From NCBI GenBank assembly GCA_014983025.1, contig JADCLP010000005.1, positions 1 to 64,000 on the forward strand: a stretch of DNA of 64,000 bases, written 5' to 3'. Both the position numbers and the translations under genes were made by a program. Under the pieces are notes generated by a model. The model searched no databases and was not told the origin of the DNA. It saw nothing but the letters and a program-made list of their open reading frames with translations. Of the stretch, positions 41,796-52,055 are shown piece by piece; positions within the stretch are counted from its first letter, which is position 1, and every line of letters starts with the position of its first letter. Source of the DNA: Erythrobacteraceae bacterium E2-1 Yellow Sea (GTDB lineage Bacteria; Pseudomonadota; Alphaproteobacteria; Sphingomonadales; Sphingomonadaceae).

Positions 41796-43280
41796 TTAAC
41801 CGAACAGATCATCCTGTTGCGGAGAAGTGTGCCGGGCCTTGCGCGGTATGGGTTTACTGGGGGGTGATGCGGGCGTGGCTCCATCCGCCCTGCTGACCCC
41901 CAGCCGCCCATCGGCAAATTGCAGTTCCAGTGCAGTGTGGTTTCGCGCTGTTGCCGCATTGGTCACCACGTGCCCATCTGCATCGCGCACAATGGCGAAG
42001 CCGCGTTCCAGCGGTTTTTGCGGGTGGAATTGGCTGGCAAGCCGCCACAGCGCATCCAGCCCGTCCTGTTTTTGCGCCAATGGGCGTTCGACCAAAGCGG
42101 GCACCAGCCGCACCTGTTGCAAACGCCGCCCAGCGTCTCGACGGGCACGTTCGAGTACATTTGGCGCCAGGCGAGAGGAGACACCCGCCAATTGCATGCG
42201 GCCATGCGCAGCCCGATCCATCAGGCCACGGCGCAACCGTTCACCCAGCTCGTCCAGCCTTTGTGCCTGCGGTTGCAGCAATTGTTCTGGCCGTGGCAAT
42301 CGTTTGGCCCGCGCCTCCAGCCGTTCCCGACCCAATTCGATCGGGCGATAGACGGCGCGGCGCTGGCGCGTGGCAAAATCGCCCAGTGTCGCCAGCAAAT
42401 CCGCCCGCACGGGCACCGCCATTTCGGCTGCTGCCGTGGGTGTGGGCGCACGCCGGTCAGCCGCGAAATCGGCCAAAGTCGTGTCGGTTTCATGCCCCAC
42501 GGCAGAAATGACGGGAATCGAACATTCAGCAATGGCGCGCACCACCACTTCTTCATTGAAGCTCCACAAATCTTCTATCGAACCGCCACCACGCGCCACG
42601 ATCACCAGATCAGGCCGGGGCACTGCCCCGCCCGTCTGCATATCGGAAAAGCCGCGAATCGCGCCTGCGACTTGCTCTGCAGAACCCTGCCCCTGCACCA
42701 GAACTGGCCACACCAATACATGGCTGGGAAACCGATCGGCCAGCCGATGCAGAATATCGCGAATCACTGATCCTGTGGGCGATGTAACGACCCCGATGAC
42801 GCGCGGCAGAAAGGGAAGCGCGCGTTTGCGTTCGGGGGCGAACAGCCCCTCTGCCGCCAGCCGTGCCTTGGTCTTTTCCAGCAGGGCCAGCAATGCACCC
42901 TCGCCCGCAATTTCCATGCTGTCGATCACGATCTGGTATTTTGATCGCCCGGGGTAAGTCGTCAGCTTGCCACTGGCGATCACTTCCAACCCGTCTTCCG
43001 GCGCGAAGGGCAGGCGCTGCGCATTGCCGCGCCACATCACCCCGTCAATTACCGCGCCTTCATCCTTCAAAGCACAATAAAAATGGCCCGATGCCGCACG
43101 TTTAACGCCCGAAAGTTCCCCCCGCAGCCGCACAAAGCCAAAACGATCCTCTACCGTACGCTTCAACAGGGCCGAAATCTCGGTGATCGAAAGCGGCGCA
43201 GCGTTGTCGCCCGGTGATGTGCGCGCTACCAGCGCCCCATTATTGGCGTGGGATTCGGAATCGGAGGGCGTTTCAGCCAT
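41796..43280 (-). CDS. xseA: Exodeoxyribonuclease VII large subunit
   Basis: 494 residues from ATG 43280, with AAAGGA upstream. OB-fold N-domain ([29 protein letters not shown]), then the catalytic ExoVII_Large core with [36 protein letters not shown] and [19 protein letters not shown]. With XseB it degrades single-stranded DNA. Its ATG overlaps the ATG of purD on the other strand (43278-43281, CATG), so the promoters must lie inside the two coding regions or one of these starts is wrong. Confidence 0.95.
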   Translation of the reverse strand: MAETPSDSESHANNGALVARTSPGDNAAPLSITEISALLKRTVEDRFGFVRLRGELSGVKRAASGHFYCALKDEGAVIDGVMWRGNAQRLPFAPEDGLEVIASGKLTTYPGRSKYQIVIDSMEIAGEGALLALLEKTKARLAAEGLFAPERKRALPFLPRVIGVVTSPTGSVIRDILHRLADRFPSHVLVWPVLVQGQGSAEQVAGAIRGFSDMQTGGAVPRPDLVIVARGGGSIEDLWSFNEEVVVRAIAECSIPVISAVGHETDTTLADFAADRRAPTPTAAAEMAVPVRADLLATLGDFATRQRRAVYRPIELGRERLEARAKRLPRPEQLLQPQAQRLDELGERLRRGLMDRAAHGRMQLAGVSSRLAPNVLERARRDAGRRLQQVRLVPALVERPLAQKQDGLDALWRLASQFHPQKPLERGFAIVRDADGHVVTNAATARNHTALELQFADGRLGVSRADGATPASPPSKPIPRKARHTSPQQDDLFG

Positions 43281-44553
43281 GAATATCCTTTTGCTCGGCT
43301 CGGGCGGTCGTGAACATGCGCTGGCATGGAAGCTGGCGCAATCCCCCGCTTGCGCGAAGCTGTATGCTGCCCCCGGAAATCCCGGCATTGGAGAAGAAGC
43401 TGAGCTGGTTTCGCTGGATGCAGGCGACCATGCGGCGGTGGTGCAATTTTGCGCCGGCAATGCGGTTGATCTGGTGGTGGTGGGGCCAGAGGCACCACTG
43501 GTGGATGGACTAGCCGATAGTTTGCGTAACGCAGGTGTTGCCGTGTTTGGCCCTTCCAAGCTGGCGGCACAGCTGGAAGGCAGCAAAGGCTTTACCAAGG
43601 ATCTGTGCGAACGCGCCAATATCCCCACGGCTGGCTATGTCCGTACCACTTCGTACGATCAGGCCAAGTCTGTGCTCGACCGCTTCGAGGCCCCTTACGT
43701 GCTGAAGGCCGATGGTCTGGCTGCGGGCAAAGGTGTTGTGATCGCCGAAACCCGCGCTGAGGCAGAGGCTGCACTGGAAGATATGTTTGGCGGCGCCTTT
43801 GGCGCGGCGGGTGCCGAAGTGGTGATAGAAGAATTCTTACGTGGTGAAGAAGCGAGCTTCTTTGCCCTGACCGATGGCAGTGCAATCCTGCCTTTTGGCA
43901 GCGCGCAAGACCACAAACGGGTGGGCGAAGGCGATACCGGCCCCAATACAGGCGGCATGGGTGCCTATTCCCCCGCGACCGTACTGACAGCGGAATTGCA
44001 GGCGCAGGTGATCCGGGAAATTATCGAGCCGACCGTGCGCACCATGGCGGCAGAGGGCATGCCCTATTCCGGCGTGCTCTATGCCGGGCTTATGCTGACT
44101 GAGAAAGGCCCGCAGCTGATCGAATATAATTGCCGTTTTGGTGACCCGGAATGCCAGGTATTGATGACACGGTTGGAAAGCGATCTGACCGAGATCTTGA
44201 TGGCCTGCGCTGAGGGGCGGCTGAGTGAGGCTGAGGCGCAATTCTCTGATGACACGGCGCTGACCGTGGTGATGGCGGCCAATGGCTATCCCGGTACGCC
44301 GGACAAGGGCGGGGCGATCGATCTGGGCACTTCCGAGACGAATGGGGCCAAGGTTTTTCATGCCGGAACCGTGCTGAGGGATGGGCAATTGCTGGCCAAT
44401 GGCGGGCGTGTTCTGAATGTCACCGCGCGCGGCCCCAATGTTACCGCTGCGCAGGCAGCTGCCTATGACGCCGTCGATGCCATATCCTTCCCCAGTGGTT
44501 TTTGCCGCCGGGACATCGGCTGGCGCGAAGTTGAACGCGAAAGCGTGCTTTGA
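43279..44553 (+). CDS. purD: Phosphoribosylamine-glycine ligase
   Basis: 424 residues from ATG 43279 ([19 protein letters not shown]), with GGAGGGC upstream inside xseA. ATP-grasp features: [45 protein letters not shown] and [13 protein letters not shown]. Second step of purine synthesis. Start codon overlaps the xseA start on the other strand. Confidence 0.97.
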   Translation: MNILLLGSGGREHALAWKLAQSPACAKLYAAPGNPGIGEEAELVSLDAGDHAAVVQFCAGNAVDLVVVGPEAPLVDGLADSLRNAGVAVFGPSKLAAQLEGSKGFTKDLCERANIPTAGYVRTTSYDQAKSVLDRFEAPYVLKADGLAAGKGVVIAETRAEAEAALEDMFGGAFGAAGAEVVIEEFLRGEEASFFALTDGSAILPFGSAQDHKRVGEGDTGPNTGGMGAYSPATVLTAELQAQVIREIIEPTVRTMAAEGMPYSGVLYAGLMLTEKGPQLIEYNCRFGDPECQVLMTRLESDLTEILMACAEGRLSEAEAQFSDDTALTVVMAANGYPGTPDKGGAIDLGTSETNGAKVFHAGTVLRDGQLLANGGRVLNVTARGPNVTAAQAAAYDAVDAISFPSGFCRRDIGWREVERESVL

Positions 44554-44619
44554 TTGCGATCAATGCGCTCGCTCGGCAAACGTGCATGGTTTAAATGCTG
44601 GGTATATGGAGGGTCTAAT

Positions 44620-45030
44620 ATGCGTGATGTGATCTGGATTGCCGCGCTAACGTTTATCAGTGCCGGTTGTGCGCCATATTCCGCCCAGCAGGCCGAACCA
44701 GTGACTGCTGCACCCGCGACTGTGGTCACGGCCACCGCCCAGCCTGATGTTCAAGCCATCGACCATGAGACGCTGGCCTTTGTACAGGCTGCTTGTGGTG
44801 GATGCCATTCTGTTGAAACCACTGACCTTTCCCCCAATCCGCAGGCCCCACGCTGGGTGGATATAGCAAACCGCACCGGGCTGAGCGAAGATACGCTCTC
44901 CAGCTGGTTGCGCGATGCGCATAATTACCCCGAAATGATGGATTTCGACCTTGATGGTGATCAGGTCGATATGATCGCGGCCTATATGCTGACCCTGCGC
45001 AGCCCGGATTACAAACGCGCACCAGATTGA
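44620..45030 (+). CDS. Small c-type cytochrome lipoprotein
   Basis: 136 residues from ATG 44620, with TGGAGGG upstream. A lipobox-like end (FISAGCAPYS, Cys about 18) is followed by a class I cytochrome with CGGCHSVE (C-x2-C-H) and MMDFDLDGDQVDMIAAYML (axial Met near the C-terminus). Covalent heme; likely periplasmic, membrane-anchored electron carrier. Confidence 0.85.
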   Translation: MRDVIWIAALTFISAGCAPYSAQQAEPVTAAPATVVTATAQPDVQAIDHETLAFVQAACGGCHSVETTDLSPNPQAPRWVDIANRTGLSEDTLSSWLRDAHNYPEMMDFDLDGDQVDMIAAYMLTLRSPDYKRAPD

Positions 45031-45055
45031 TCGGGTACGTCCGCAATCCCAGCAA

Positions 45056-46051
45056 TCACCCCAATTTTTCAGCCATCAGCGCCTTCAGATCCACCTCTGT
45101 CCGCGCACCATAATGCGAGATGATTTCGCAGGCCGCAATCGCACCGCGACGCAGACAGGTTTCAAGCGGTTCATCCTTTACATGGCCATATAGGAAACCT
45201 GCAGCGAACAGATCGCCTGCGCCAGTGGTATCGACCACTTCATCAATCGGTTCGGCAGGCACTTCGGCACGTTCCCCGTTACGGATCGCAACGGCCCCTT
45301 CGCTGCTGCGCGTGACGACCAGCGTCGGCACCTTGCCCTTCAGTGCGGCAATGCCTGCTTCAATCTCATCCTCACCCGTCAACGCAGCCAGTTCCAGGTG
45401 GTTGGCGAACAGAATATCGATCAGCCCACCATTGATCAGCGCGCGGAAATCATCGCCATGTCGATCAATTACGAACACTTCGGACAGGGTGAAGGCGACC
45501 TGCCGCCCGGCGGCCCGTGCAGCCTCGATCGCGCGGCGCATGGCGGCCCGCGGTTCTTCCGGGTCCCACAGATAGCCTTCCAGATAGAGCACGCTGGCGG
45601 CCTGCACCGCCTCTGTATTCAGCACCTCTGGCGGCAAGAACTGACTCGCCCCCAGGAAAGTGTTCATCGTGCGCTGTGCATCGGGCGTGACAAAGATCAG
45701 GCAGCGTGCGGTAGAGGGATCACCCGCGCGCGGCGGCGTATCGAAATCAATCCCCACGGCGCGAATATCATGCGCGAACACCTCGCCCAGCTGATCATCT
45801 GCCACCTGGCCGATAAAAGCGCATTGTGCGCCCATTGCTGACAGACCTGCCAGCGTATTGGCAGCTGACCCGCCCGAAATCTCTCGCGCAGGGCCCATGG
45901 CATCATACAATTCCTTGGCACGATCGGCATCGACCAAAGTCATCCCACCCCGGTTGAGCTGCAATTCCTCTATCAGATCATCACTCGCAGGCGACATGAC
46001 ATCAACGATGGCATTACCGATGGCGATCACGTCATAACGGGGCTCGGTCAC
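45056..46051 (-). CDS. PfkB-family sugar/nucleoside kinase (adenosine-kinase-like)
   Basis: 331 residues, GTG start at 46051 with CAGGA upstream; longer starts exist but this fits family ends. N-terminal GNAIVDVM and GGSAANTLAGLSAMG, C-terminal DTTGAGDLFAAGFLYG with the catalytic Asp. The short lid region and sequence resemble adenosine kinase-like members found in alphaproteobacteria. Substrate not certain. Confidence 0.88.
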   Translation of the reverse strand: MTEPRYDVIAIGNAIVDVMSPASDDLIEELQLNRGGMTLVDADRAKELYDAMGPAREISGGSAANTLAGLSAMGAQCAFIGQVADDQLGEVFAHDIRAVGIDFDTPPRAGDPSTARCLIFVTPDAQRTMNTFLGASQFLPPEVLNTEAVQAASVLYLEGYLWDPEEPRAAMRRAIEAARAAGRQVAFTLSEVFVIDRHGDDFRALINGGLIDILFANHLELAALTGEDEIEAGIAALKGKVPTLVVTRSSEGAVAIRNGERAEVPAEPIDEVVDTTGAGDLFAAGFLYGHVKDEPLETCLRRGAIAACEIISHYGARTEVDLKALMAEKLG

Positions 46052-46165
46052 ACAAATTCCTGTCAAACTGTGGGGTAAATCAGATGAGCGACTAGCCACT
46101 TTGGCACCTCAGGCCAAGGGTGGCGTTGACTTAGGGCAAAGAGATGCGCATTCGCAGCGGCATAA

Positions 46166-46858
46166 ATGATGACGCTACCCCGCGCCCTTGCCCTATCCCT
46201 GCGCCAGCTGGCTGATCCAGCACTGCTGCGCATAATGATCAAGAGCGTTGGCATCACTCTGGTGTTGTTCATAGCTGGCGGGATTGCACTGTGGCGCGGG
46301 CTGGAAAGCCTCATCTCTAACTACCTCACCAGTGATTATGGTGCGGAGCTGGGCGGTCTGGCCGCCCTGGCGCTGACCCTGTTAGGGGGATGGTTGCTGT
46401 TTCGCGTTATCGCGCTGGCCGTGCTGCAATTCTTTGCTGATGAAGTGGTGCTGGCGGTAGAGCGGGCATATTATCCCGAGGCATCAGAACAGGCACGCAC
46501 ATTGCCTTTCCGCGAAGATCTGGCCAACAGCTCGCGTGGGGCAGGCCGGGCATTGGCATTCAACATACTGGCTGCACCGCTGGCGTTGGTGCTGTTGTTT
46601 ACTGCGATTGGCCCAGCAGTTGTATTCTTCACCGTGAACGCGATTTTGCTGGGCCGCGAATTAACCGATATGGCGTGGTTAAGACATAAAAAATCACCAG
46701 AAATGCAGTCTCCAGCGCGTGCCGCAGAGCGCGTCATGCTGGGCGCGGCCGTAACAGGATTATTGATGGTTCCCCTTGTCGGGCTTCTTGCCCCTGTAAT
46801 TGGTGCTGCCGCCGGTACGCACCTGGTTCAGGCACGGTTGAGGAAAGCGGAGGTTTAA
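46166..46858 (+). CDS. EI24-domain membrane protein
   Basis: 230 residues with four to six hydrophobic helices (IMIKSVGITLVLFIAGGIAL; LGGLAALALTLLGGWLLFRV; FNILAAPLALVLLFTAIGPA; VMLGAAVTGLLMVPLVGLLA). The pattern and NAILLGRELTDMA-type loop match EI24/CysZ. Sulfate-uptake-like membrane protein, but the function in this group is unclear. Followed by a lipoprotein gene 9 bases later. Confidence 0.85.
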   Translation: MMTLPRALALSLRQLADPALLRIMIKSVGITLVLFIAGGIALWRGLESLISNYLTSDYGAELGGLAALALTLLGGWLLFRVIALAVLQFFADEVVLAVERAYYPEASEQARTLPFREDLANSSRGAGRALAFNILAAPLALVLLFTAIGPAVVFFTVNAILLGRELTDMAWLRHKKSPEMQSPARAAERVMLGAAVTGLLMVPLVGLLAPVIGAAAGTHLVQARLRKAEV

Positions 46859-46867
46859 ACGCGTTCG

Positions 46868-47308
46868 ATGATCAACAAGGCACGCATCTTTACCCTTAGC
46901 CTGCTTTCCGGCCTGCTGGCCGCATGCGTCAGCGCGCCGGAATACAGGGCGCCCACTTATCCGCGCCCCGCCCCAACACGTCCACCAGCCAGCGTGCCAC
47001 CAACCAGCCCACCGCCACCCACGCGCGGATTTATCGCGCCGCAGGTGATGCGCATGCCCGGCCTAGAAGGGGTGATCGGGCGCAGCGCACCCCAGTTGGA
47101 ACAGCAATTTGGCCGCGCACGGTTGAATGTGGAGGAAGGGGATTCCACCAAGCTGCAATTTACCGGTGATGCCTGCGTGCTGGATATCTATCTCTATCCG
47201 ATGACTACAGGCTCACCCCCGGTCGCCACCCATGTGGAGGCACGCCGCGCCAGTGATGGCCGCGATGTGGATCGCGCAGCCTGTGTTGCAGCATTGGGGC
47301 GGCGGTAA
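46868..47308 (+). CDS. Hypothetical lipoprotein
   Basis: 146 residues. Lipobox LLSGLLAACVS (Cys ~20) after a signal sequence, then a Pro-rich linker and a soluble domain with APQLEQQFGRARLNVEEGDS and CVLDIYLYP, likely in the periplasm at the membrane. Co-directional with EI24 at 9 bases. No family recognised. Confidence 0.75.
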   Translation: MINKARIFTLSLLSGLLAACVSAPEYRAPTYPRPAPTRPPASVPPTSPPPPTRGFIAPQVMRMPGLEGVIGRSAPQLEQQFGRARLNVEEGDSTKLQFTGDACVLDIYLYPMTTGSPPVATHVEARRASDGRDVDRAACVAALGRR

Positions 47309-47370
47309 CCCCAATTTAAGCCTATTTATGGCAAGACAGCCCCTGAAACAGGCAGGGGAAACCACGCGCG

Positions 47371-48315
47371 ATGAGCTTTCAGTTTACAGATCTAGCCCGC
47401 CAGGTGGCTGAAGATGGCATTATCTCACCGTCCGAATTGCAGGCGTTGCGCCAGCAGGGTTGGGGTGATGGCAAGATTTATCGCGAGGAAGCAGAAGCGA
47501 TTTTCGCCATCAATCGCGCCCTTGCCCATCCCACGCATGAGTGGGCAGATTTCTTTGTTGAGGCGGTTAGCGAATTTGTGCTGAATGGCACTGAGCCGCG
47601 CGGCATGTGCAATGATGAAGAAGCACGTTGGCTGGTCCAATCGCTGGACCATGATGGCAAGCTTGAATCCATGGCAGAGCTGGAATTGCTTGTTCGCGTA
47701 ATCGAAAAAGCCCGCAACGTGCCCGATTTCCTGAAAACCTATGCCCTACGTCAGATTGAACAGGCCGTACTGAACGGCACCGGCCCCACGCGCCATGGGG
47801 GTGATCTGTCTGCCACCCATATCAGCGCGGCGGAATGCCAGATATTGCGACGGCTGGTTTTTGCCAGCGGCGGTTATGGCCCTGCAGCAGTCAGCCGATA
47901 CGATGCAGAAATGCTGTTCCGGCTGAAAGATGCCACATTGGGTGATGAGAACGCACCGCAATGGGCCGATCTGTTTGTTGATGGTGTGGCCAATTACCTG
48001 AAAGGCTTTCAGCTTTCCGATGCACAATTGAGCCACGAAAGGGTGAAAGAGCTGGAAAGCTTTATTGCCGACAATCAGGTGCGCGTGGGCCGCTTCTTTG
48101 GCGCAATGGCGCGCGAAGTGCCGCAGGTGCGCAATCATTTTGGCAAGGTATTTGGCAAGAACGCTAGTCACAAAAACTATGCCGAGATGCAGGCTGCCGG
48201 CAACCTGGTCGAAGATTTTGAGCAGGAATGGCTGGAAAAGATGATCAGCGCCGATGGCGAAGTCGATGATCTGGAACGCGCGCTGCTGGCCCAGATCACT
48301 TCGGGCGAAGATTGA
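47371..48315 (+). CDS. Hypothetical protein with duplicated domain
   Basis: 314 residues with two copies of one unit: ISPSELQALRQQGWGDGKIY through HEWADFFVEAVSEFVL, and ISAAECQILRRLVFASGGYG through PQWADLFVDGVANYL; a shorter third copy (LEKMISADGEVDDLERALLA) ends the protein. Acidic, soluble, helical; slightly like TerB modules. No signal peptide. Function unknown. Confidence 0.7.
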   Translation: MSFQFTDLARQVAEDGIISPSELQALRQQGWGDGKIYREEAEAIFAINRALAHPTHEWADFFVEAVSEFVLNGTEPRGMCNDEEARWLVQSLDHDGKLESMAELELLVRVIEKARNVPDFLKTYALRQIEQAVLNGTGPTRHGGDLSATHISAAECQILRRLVFASGGYGPAAVSRYDAEMLFRLKDATLGDENAPQWADLFVDGVANYLKGFQLSDAQLSHERVKELESFIADNQVRVGRFFGAMAREVPQVRNHFGKVFGKNASHKNYAEMQAAGNLVEDFEQEWLEKMISADGEVDDLERALLAQITSGED

Positions 48316-48454
48316 TCAGAACAGCATAACCCATTCAAATTCGCTTGTGGCAGTGCGAGAATGGTGCTGCGCGATAGCAGAGGCGCAGCGGACATTCAGT
48401 CCGTGAGCACCGGAAGCGCAGCAGGCGTGCATTTGCAGCCGAAGCTGGCGGAAA

Positions 48455-48811
48455 TCACACCATGAAGGATTCGCCGCAGCCACAAGCCCCCTTGGCATTG
48501 GGATTTTCGAACACGAAACCGGCAGTAAAATCATCCTCCTGCCAATCCATGATGCTGCCGACGAGATAGAGCACGCTGGCGCCATCGATATAGAAATTGC
48601 CACCGGGGGTGACGATCTTCTCGTCAAAAGCCACCTCTTCGCTGACATAATCAACCGAATAGGCGAGGCCCGAACAACCACGTCGCGGGGTGGAAAGCTT
48701 GACCCCTATCGCATCATCTGGCGCATTGGCCATCAGATCGGCCACACGCTGTTCTGCAGCGGGGGTCAATGTCACGGCAGCCGGGATTTGGCGAGTTTTG
48801 GTGTCAGTCAT
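48455..48811 (-). CDS. sufA: SufA/HesB-type Fe-S carrier
   Basis: 118 residues. The three conserved Cys are present: RRGCSGLAYS and CGCGESFMV. EKIVTPGGNFYIDGASVLYL and MDWQEDDFTAGFVFENPNAK are typical. A-type carrier that passes Fe-S clusters from SufBCD to targets. Last gene of the suf operon, sharing one base with sufT. Confidence 0.93.
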   Translation of the reverse strand: MTDTKTRQIPAAVTLTPAAEQRVADLMANAPDDAIGVKLSTPRRGCSGLAYSVDYVSEEVAFDEKIVTPGGNFYIDGASVLYLVGSIMDWQEDDFTAGFVFENPNAKGACGCGESFMV

Positions 48812-49311
48812 TATAGCATTCCCAACTCTAATCGCGCCTCATCGCTCATCTTGTCCGGGCCCCAGGGCGGATCCCACACAAGATTCACCTCTGCATCGCG
48901 CACGCCGGGCACGCTGGCGGCGCGCAGTTCAACTTCACCCGGCATGCTTTCGGCCACTGGGCAATGCGGCGTGGTCAGCGTCATGGTGATGGTGACACTC
49001 GCCTCATCATCCACATCCACCCCGTAAATCAGGCCAAGGTCGTAAATATTGACTGGAATTTCCGGGTCATAGATTTCCTTCAACGCAGCGACCACATCTT
49101 CATACAGCGCGCCGCCCGGTTCGCCCGCAGCCACATCCTGCGGTTTCTCTTTCAGGAAACCGGCAAGATAATCCCGCTTGCGCTCCAGCTTGTCTGCCGG
49201 TGCTTCGTCAGCATCCACCGCATCGGACACGCGTGCGCGCGGTGGCTTGGCCACGGCATCGCCCTCTGACTGATCGGTCACAAACTGCTTGTCATCATTC
49301 ATTTCGTTCAC
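48811..49311 (-). CDS. sufT: SufT-like DUF59 Fe-S assembly protein
   Basis: 166 residues: a charged N-terminal ~65 residues, then the DUF59 core with EIYDPEIPVNIYDLGLIYGV, TLTTPHCPVAESMPGEVE (conserved Cys) and WDPPWGPDKMSD. Located in the suf operon, overlapping sufS by four bases. MIP18-family scaffold or maturation factor. Confidence 0.9.
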   Translation of the reverse strand: MNEMNDDKQFVTDQSEGDAVAKPPRARVSDAVDADEAPADKLERKRDYLAGFLKEKPQDVAAGEPGGALYEDVVAALKEIYDPEIPVNIYDLGLIYGVDVDDEASVTITMTLTTPHCPVAESMPGEVELRAASVPGVRDAEVNLVWDPPWGPDKMSDEARLELGML

Positions 49312-50534
49312 GCCGAAACACTCCCAAAAATGCGGCGGGTGCGCGCGATCCCTTCCAACAGGGCATCGACATCGCTCTCATCAGAATACAGGCCAAAACT
49401 GGCGCGGGCCGTGGCGGATACGCCCAGATGGTCCATTAGCGGCTGTGCGCAATGGTGGCCGGCACGGATCGCCACATTCGCTTCATCCAATATAGTGCCC
49501 AGATCATGGGGATGCACCCCATCAATCGCAAAGCTGACAATGCCTGCACTGTCTGCCGGGCCAAATACAGTGACATCATTCATCGCGGTCAGTTCGCGGC
49601 GAAGGCGCACCACCAGATCGGTTTCAAGCTGGTGGATCTGGTCCAGCCCAATGCTGTCAACGTAATCGATGGCCGCATGCAACGCGATCGCCTCTGTAAT
49701 CGCAGGAGTACCAGCCTCAAACCGTTGCGGCGCAGAAGCATAGGTGGTCTTTTCAAACGTCACGCGATCGATCATCGCGCCACCGCCCTGCCAGGGGGGC
49801 ATGGCATCCAGTATATCGCTGCGGGCCCACAGCACGCCAATGCCGGTGGGGCCATAAAGCTTATGCGCGCTGAAGACGTAGAAATCGCAATCAAGCGCCA
49901 CCATGTCGAGCGTGAGCCGCGGCGCTGCCTGACAGCCATCAACCAGCAGTTTTGCGCCAACAGAATGCGCCATATCCGCCGCGCGCCGCACATCCAGTCT
50001 GGAGCCAAGCACGTTGGAAACATGCGCCAGCGCGACAAGCTTATGCCGCTCAGTCAGCATGGATTGCGCCGCATCCAGATCGATCCGCCCGTCATCGGTC
50101 AACCGACACACATCGATCGCCACGCCAACACGTTCGGCCAGCATTTGCCAGGGCACGATGTTGGAATGGTGTTCCAGCGTCGAAAGCAGGATGCGGTCGC
50201 CTTCGCCCAACTGGGCAAGGCCCCACGTCTGTGCCACCAGATTGATCGCCTCGGTCGCGCCACGGGTGAAGACCACCTCTTCCTCGCGCCCGCCAATGAA
50301 TGCCGCCACGCGCTGTCGCGCCGCTTCATAGGCCAGCGTCATATCCGCGCTGCGACCATAAACCCCGCGATGGACGGTGGCATAATCACTGCCCAGCGCG
50401 CGCGCCATGGCATCAATCACCACCTGCGGTTTCTGCGCGGTCGCCCCGGTGTCCAGATAATGCCATACCTCGCCGCCAGCCGTCAGCAGGCCGGGAAAAT
50501 CTGCCTTGCGCAAAAGGGTCGCGGCTTCGCTCAC
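49308..50534 (-). CDS. sufS: SufS cysteine desulfurase
   Basis: 408 residues. Group II desulfurase features: PLP Lys in SAHKLYGPTGIGVLW, DGCQAAPRLTLDMVAL and catalytic Cys in IRAGHHCAQPLMDHLG. Provides sulfur for the cluster. Overlaps sufD and sufT by four bases each. Confidence 0.96.
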   Translation of the reverse strand: MSEAATLLRKADFPGLLTAGGEVWHYLDTGATAQKPQVVIDAMARALGSDYATVHRGVYGRSADMTLAYEAARQRVAAFIGGREEEVVFTRGATEAINLVAQTWGLAQLGEGDRILLSTLEHHSNIVPWQMLAERVGVAIDVCRLTDDGRIDLDAAQSMLTERHKLVALAHVSNVLGSRLDVRRAADMAHSVGAKLLVDGCQAAPRLTLDMVALDCDFYVFSAHKLYGPTGIGVLWARSDILDAMPPWQGGGAMIDRVTFEKTTYASAPQRFEAGTPAITEAIALHAAIDYVDSIGLDQIHQLETDLVVRLRRELTAMNDVTVFGPADSAGIVSFAIDGVHPHDLGTILDEANVAIRAGHHCAQPLMDHLGVSATARASFGLYSDESDVDALLEGIARTRRIFGSVSA

Positions 50535-51283
50535 AGCGCGCCCTCCTCCAGCTGGTCCAGTGCAATGCCCAGCAATTTGTCGCGCAGATCATCTTCAGGC
50601 ACCGCTTCAAACGCATCGGCCAGAAAGGCATGGACCTGCAGCTTGCGTGCTGCCTGCGGGGGCAGGCCACGCGCCGCCATATAAAATGCGATCTGCGGAT
50701 CGAGCTCACCAATGGCCGCGCCATGGGCGCATTTCACATCATCTGCGAAAATTTCCAATTCAGGCTTGGTGTTGGCGCTCGCCCCCTTGTTCAGCAGGAT
50801 CGCGCGGAAATTCTGCGCGGCATCGGTTTTCTGCGCATCTTTCACAACTTCGATCCGGCCCAGGAAATTGCCCGTTGCCTGATCCCATTGGACAGCGCGG
50901 ACCACCTGATTGCTGGTGGCGTTCGGTTCCGCATGCACAACACGTGTGACAAATTCCTGTGTACCATCGCCGCCGCCAATGGTGACGCCGCCAAATTCAA
51001 AATGCGCACCGTCGGCCAGCGTCACTTCCACATCCAGCCGCGCATAGGGAGCGCTGGCATTTACCGCGAAAATCTCAAACCGGGCTTTGGCACCGACCGC
51101 AACGCGAAGGCGGCGCACGCCTGCGGCCACTTCGAAAGCTTCGCAGCGCGCCTCACCAGCAGGAACCGTGATTTCTTCCCAATGGGCAAGCGCAACCGGA
51201 TCAGCCGCCGCCAGCCAATCAGGGTCTGCATAGCGCCAATCCTCATCGTGCGTGGTTGGCAGAAGGGTGGCCGCCTCAGGCAT
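50531..51283 (-). CDS. sufD: SufD
   Basis: 250 residues, shorter than E. coli SufD (~420) but usual for alphaproteobacteria. Beta-helix domain with FEFGGVTIGGGDGTQEFVTR, AVQWDQATGNFLGRIEV and NFRAILLNKGASANTKPELE then ADDVKCAHGAAIGELDP. Partner of SufB and SufC. Overlaps sufC by eight bases. Confidence 0.92.
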   Translation of the reverse strand: MPEAATLLPTTHDEDWRYADPDWLAAADPVALAHWEEITVPAGEARCEAFEVAAGVRRLRVAVGAKARFEIFAVNASAPYARLDVEVTLADGAHFEFGGVTIGGGDGTQEFVTRVVHAEPNATSNQVVRAVQWDQATGNFLGRIEVVKDAQKTDAAQNFRAILLNKGASANTKPELEIFADDVKCAHGAAIGELDPQIAFYMAARGLPPQAARKLQVHAFLADAFEAVPEDDLRDKLLGIALDQLEEGAL

Positions 51284-52025
51284 CGGCCATCACCGTGTCA
51301 TAACCCTCACGCTCCAGCTCCAGCGCCAGTTCCGGCCCACCGCTTTTCACGATCCGCCCCTTGGCCAGGATATGAACCACATCGGGCTTCACATAATCGA
51401 GCAGGCGCTGATAATGGGTGATCAGCAGAACGCCCTTGGCCGGATCACGCATGATCGCATTGATGCCATCACCCACGATCCGCAGCGCATCGATATCAAG
51501 GCCGCTATCAGTCTCGTCCAGAATGGCAAAGCTGGGGTTCAGAATGCCCATCTGCACCATTTCATTGCGCTTCTTCTCACCGCCAGAAAAGCCGACATTC
51601 ACGGGACGCTTGAGCATCTCCATGTCCAGCTTGAGCAGCCCCGCCTTCTCCTTCGCCAGCTTCAGGAATTCGCCGCCGGAAAGCGGTTCTTCCCCGCGAT
51701 ATTTGCGCTGGGCATTCAATGCTTCACGCAGGAACTGGACATTGGAAACGCCGGGGATTTCTACCGGATACTGGAAACCCAGGAACAGGCCTACGGCGGC
51801 GCGTTCATGCGGGTCAAGCGCCAGCAGATCCTGCCCCATGAAGGTTACTCTGCCCCCGGTCACCTCATAACCGGGGCGGCCACCCAGGACATAGGCGAGC
51901 GTGCTCTTGCCCGCGCCATTGGGGCCCATGATGGCGTGCACCTGCCCCGCGCCGACTTCCAAAGTCAGCCCGTTGAGAATCTTCTTGCCGTCTACTTCAG
52001 CGTGGAGATTGGTAATTTTCAGCAT
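51276..52025 (-). CDS. sufC: SufC ATPase
   Basis: 249 residues. Walker A GPNGAGKSTLAY, ABC signature FSGGEKKRNEM, Walker B FAILDETDSGLD, and H-loop LITHYQRLL. Powers the SufBCD scaffold. Coupled to sufD by an eight-base overlap. Confidence 0.97.
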   Translation of the reverse strand: MLKITNLHAEVDGKKILNGLTLEVGAGQVHAIMGPNGAGKSTLAYVLGGRPGYEVTGGRVTFMGQDLLALDPHERAAVGLFLGFQYPVEIPGVSNVQFLREALNAQRKYRGEEPLSGGEFLKLAKEKAGLLKLDMEMLKRPVNVGFSGGEKKRNEMVQMGILNPSFAILDETDSGLDIDALRIVGDGINAIMRDPAKGVLLITHYQRLLDYVKPDVVHILAKGRIVKSGGPELALELEREGYDTVMADA

Positions 52026-52055
52026 GTTTTATCCGTCAAATCCTGATGCGCGCAA

